Of a stretch of 7,473 nt of DNA, positions 7,399 through 7,473 are shown in pieces (position 1 is the stretch's first letter; each line of letters begins with the position of its first letter). Under the pieces are notes generated by a model. The model saw nothing but the letters and a program-made list of their open reading frames with translations. It was not told the DNA's origin and ran no database searches. Both the position numbers and the translations under genes were made by a program. Source of the DNA: Candidatus Zhuqueibacterota bacterium (GTDB lineage: Bacteria; KSB1; UBA2214); contig JAKJDB010000110.1 in NCBI GenBank assembly GCA_022706175.1, positions 1 through 7,473 on the forward strand, given 5' to 3'.

Positions 7399-7473
7399 CT
7401 AGATAATATCCGGCTTGATCACCACGGCGCCGATCTCCGCCAGATCCTCCTTCAATTTTTTAAACATCGTTTC
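7399..7473 (-). CDS. Partial CDS, C-terminal end of an unrecognised protein
   Basis: The minus strand is open from the right edge to a TAG at 7401-7399. It encodes 24 residues, including FKKLKEDLAEIGAVVIKPDI before the final Ile. This is a plausible amphipathic helix followed by a short strand, typical of a protein C-terminus. The stop lies 102 bases upstream of mutY, so co-transcription is possible but not shown. An internal ATG at 7467 could begin a 22-residue peptide, but a read-in from the next gene is far more likely. I do not recognise the family. Confidence 0.45.
   Translation of the reverse strand, partial: ETMFKKLKEDLAEIGAVVIKPDII

Overview
The window looks like ordinary chromosomal DNA from a free-living bacterium of the FCB superphylum (Bacteroidota relatives), or a candidate phylum close to it such as KSB1, Calditrichota or Zixibacteria. 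The clues are a secreted hydrolase ending in a PNPFN-type FlgD-like/type IX sorting domain, an S46 dipeptidyl-peptidase, and a small DUF4332 protein. Base composition is moderately GC-rich by eye and even across the genes. I see no mobile element, tRNA, rRNA, CRISPR array or phage gene. This placement is an inference; no 16S rRNA or other taxonomic marker is present.

Layout, left to right. Positions 1-2419 hold a compact minus-strand cluster, read right to left: arfB (ribosome rescue), a secreted CocE-type serine hydrolase, and the first codons of a gene that looks like an ABC ATPase, possibly ABC-F. The gaps are 5 and 19 bases, so this is probably one operon. Positions 2420-2629 are a divergent intergenic region with candidate promoters on both strands. 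Positions 2630-3046 carry the only plus-strand gene, a DUF4332 helix-hairpin-helix protein. A strong hairpin terminator (3067-3106) separates it from a convergent SAM-dependent methyltransferase gene (3109-3858, minus). Two tandem minus-strand terminators (3935-4001) then close the large S46 peptidase gene (3990-6053, minus), whose real start is probably a TTG behind a perfect AGGAGG. A 148-base AT-rich gap follows, then mutY (6202-7296, minus) with a well-preserved Nudix domain. The last 24 codons of an unrecognised minus-strand gene run in from the right edge. No gene-free stretch exceeds 300 bases.

The genes do not form one obvious pathway. Two products are predicted to be exported and to break down peptides or esters (CocE-type hydrolase, S46 peptidase), which suits a heterotroph that scavenges protein. 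Two or three are housekeeping (ArfB, MutY, possibly an ABC-F factor). I found no convincing undescribed system. The most interesting points are the MutT-like catalytic residues retained in MutY, the sorting domain on the CocE-type enzyme, the possible pairing of ArfB with an ABC-F protein, and the tandem terminators whose first hairpin loop contains a stop codon.
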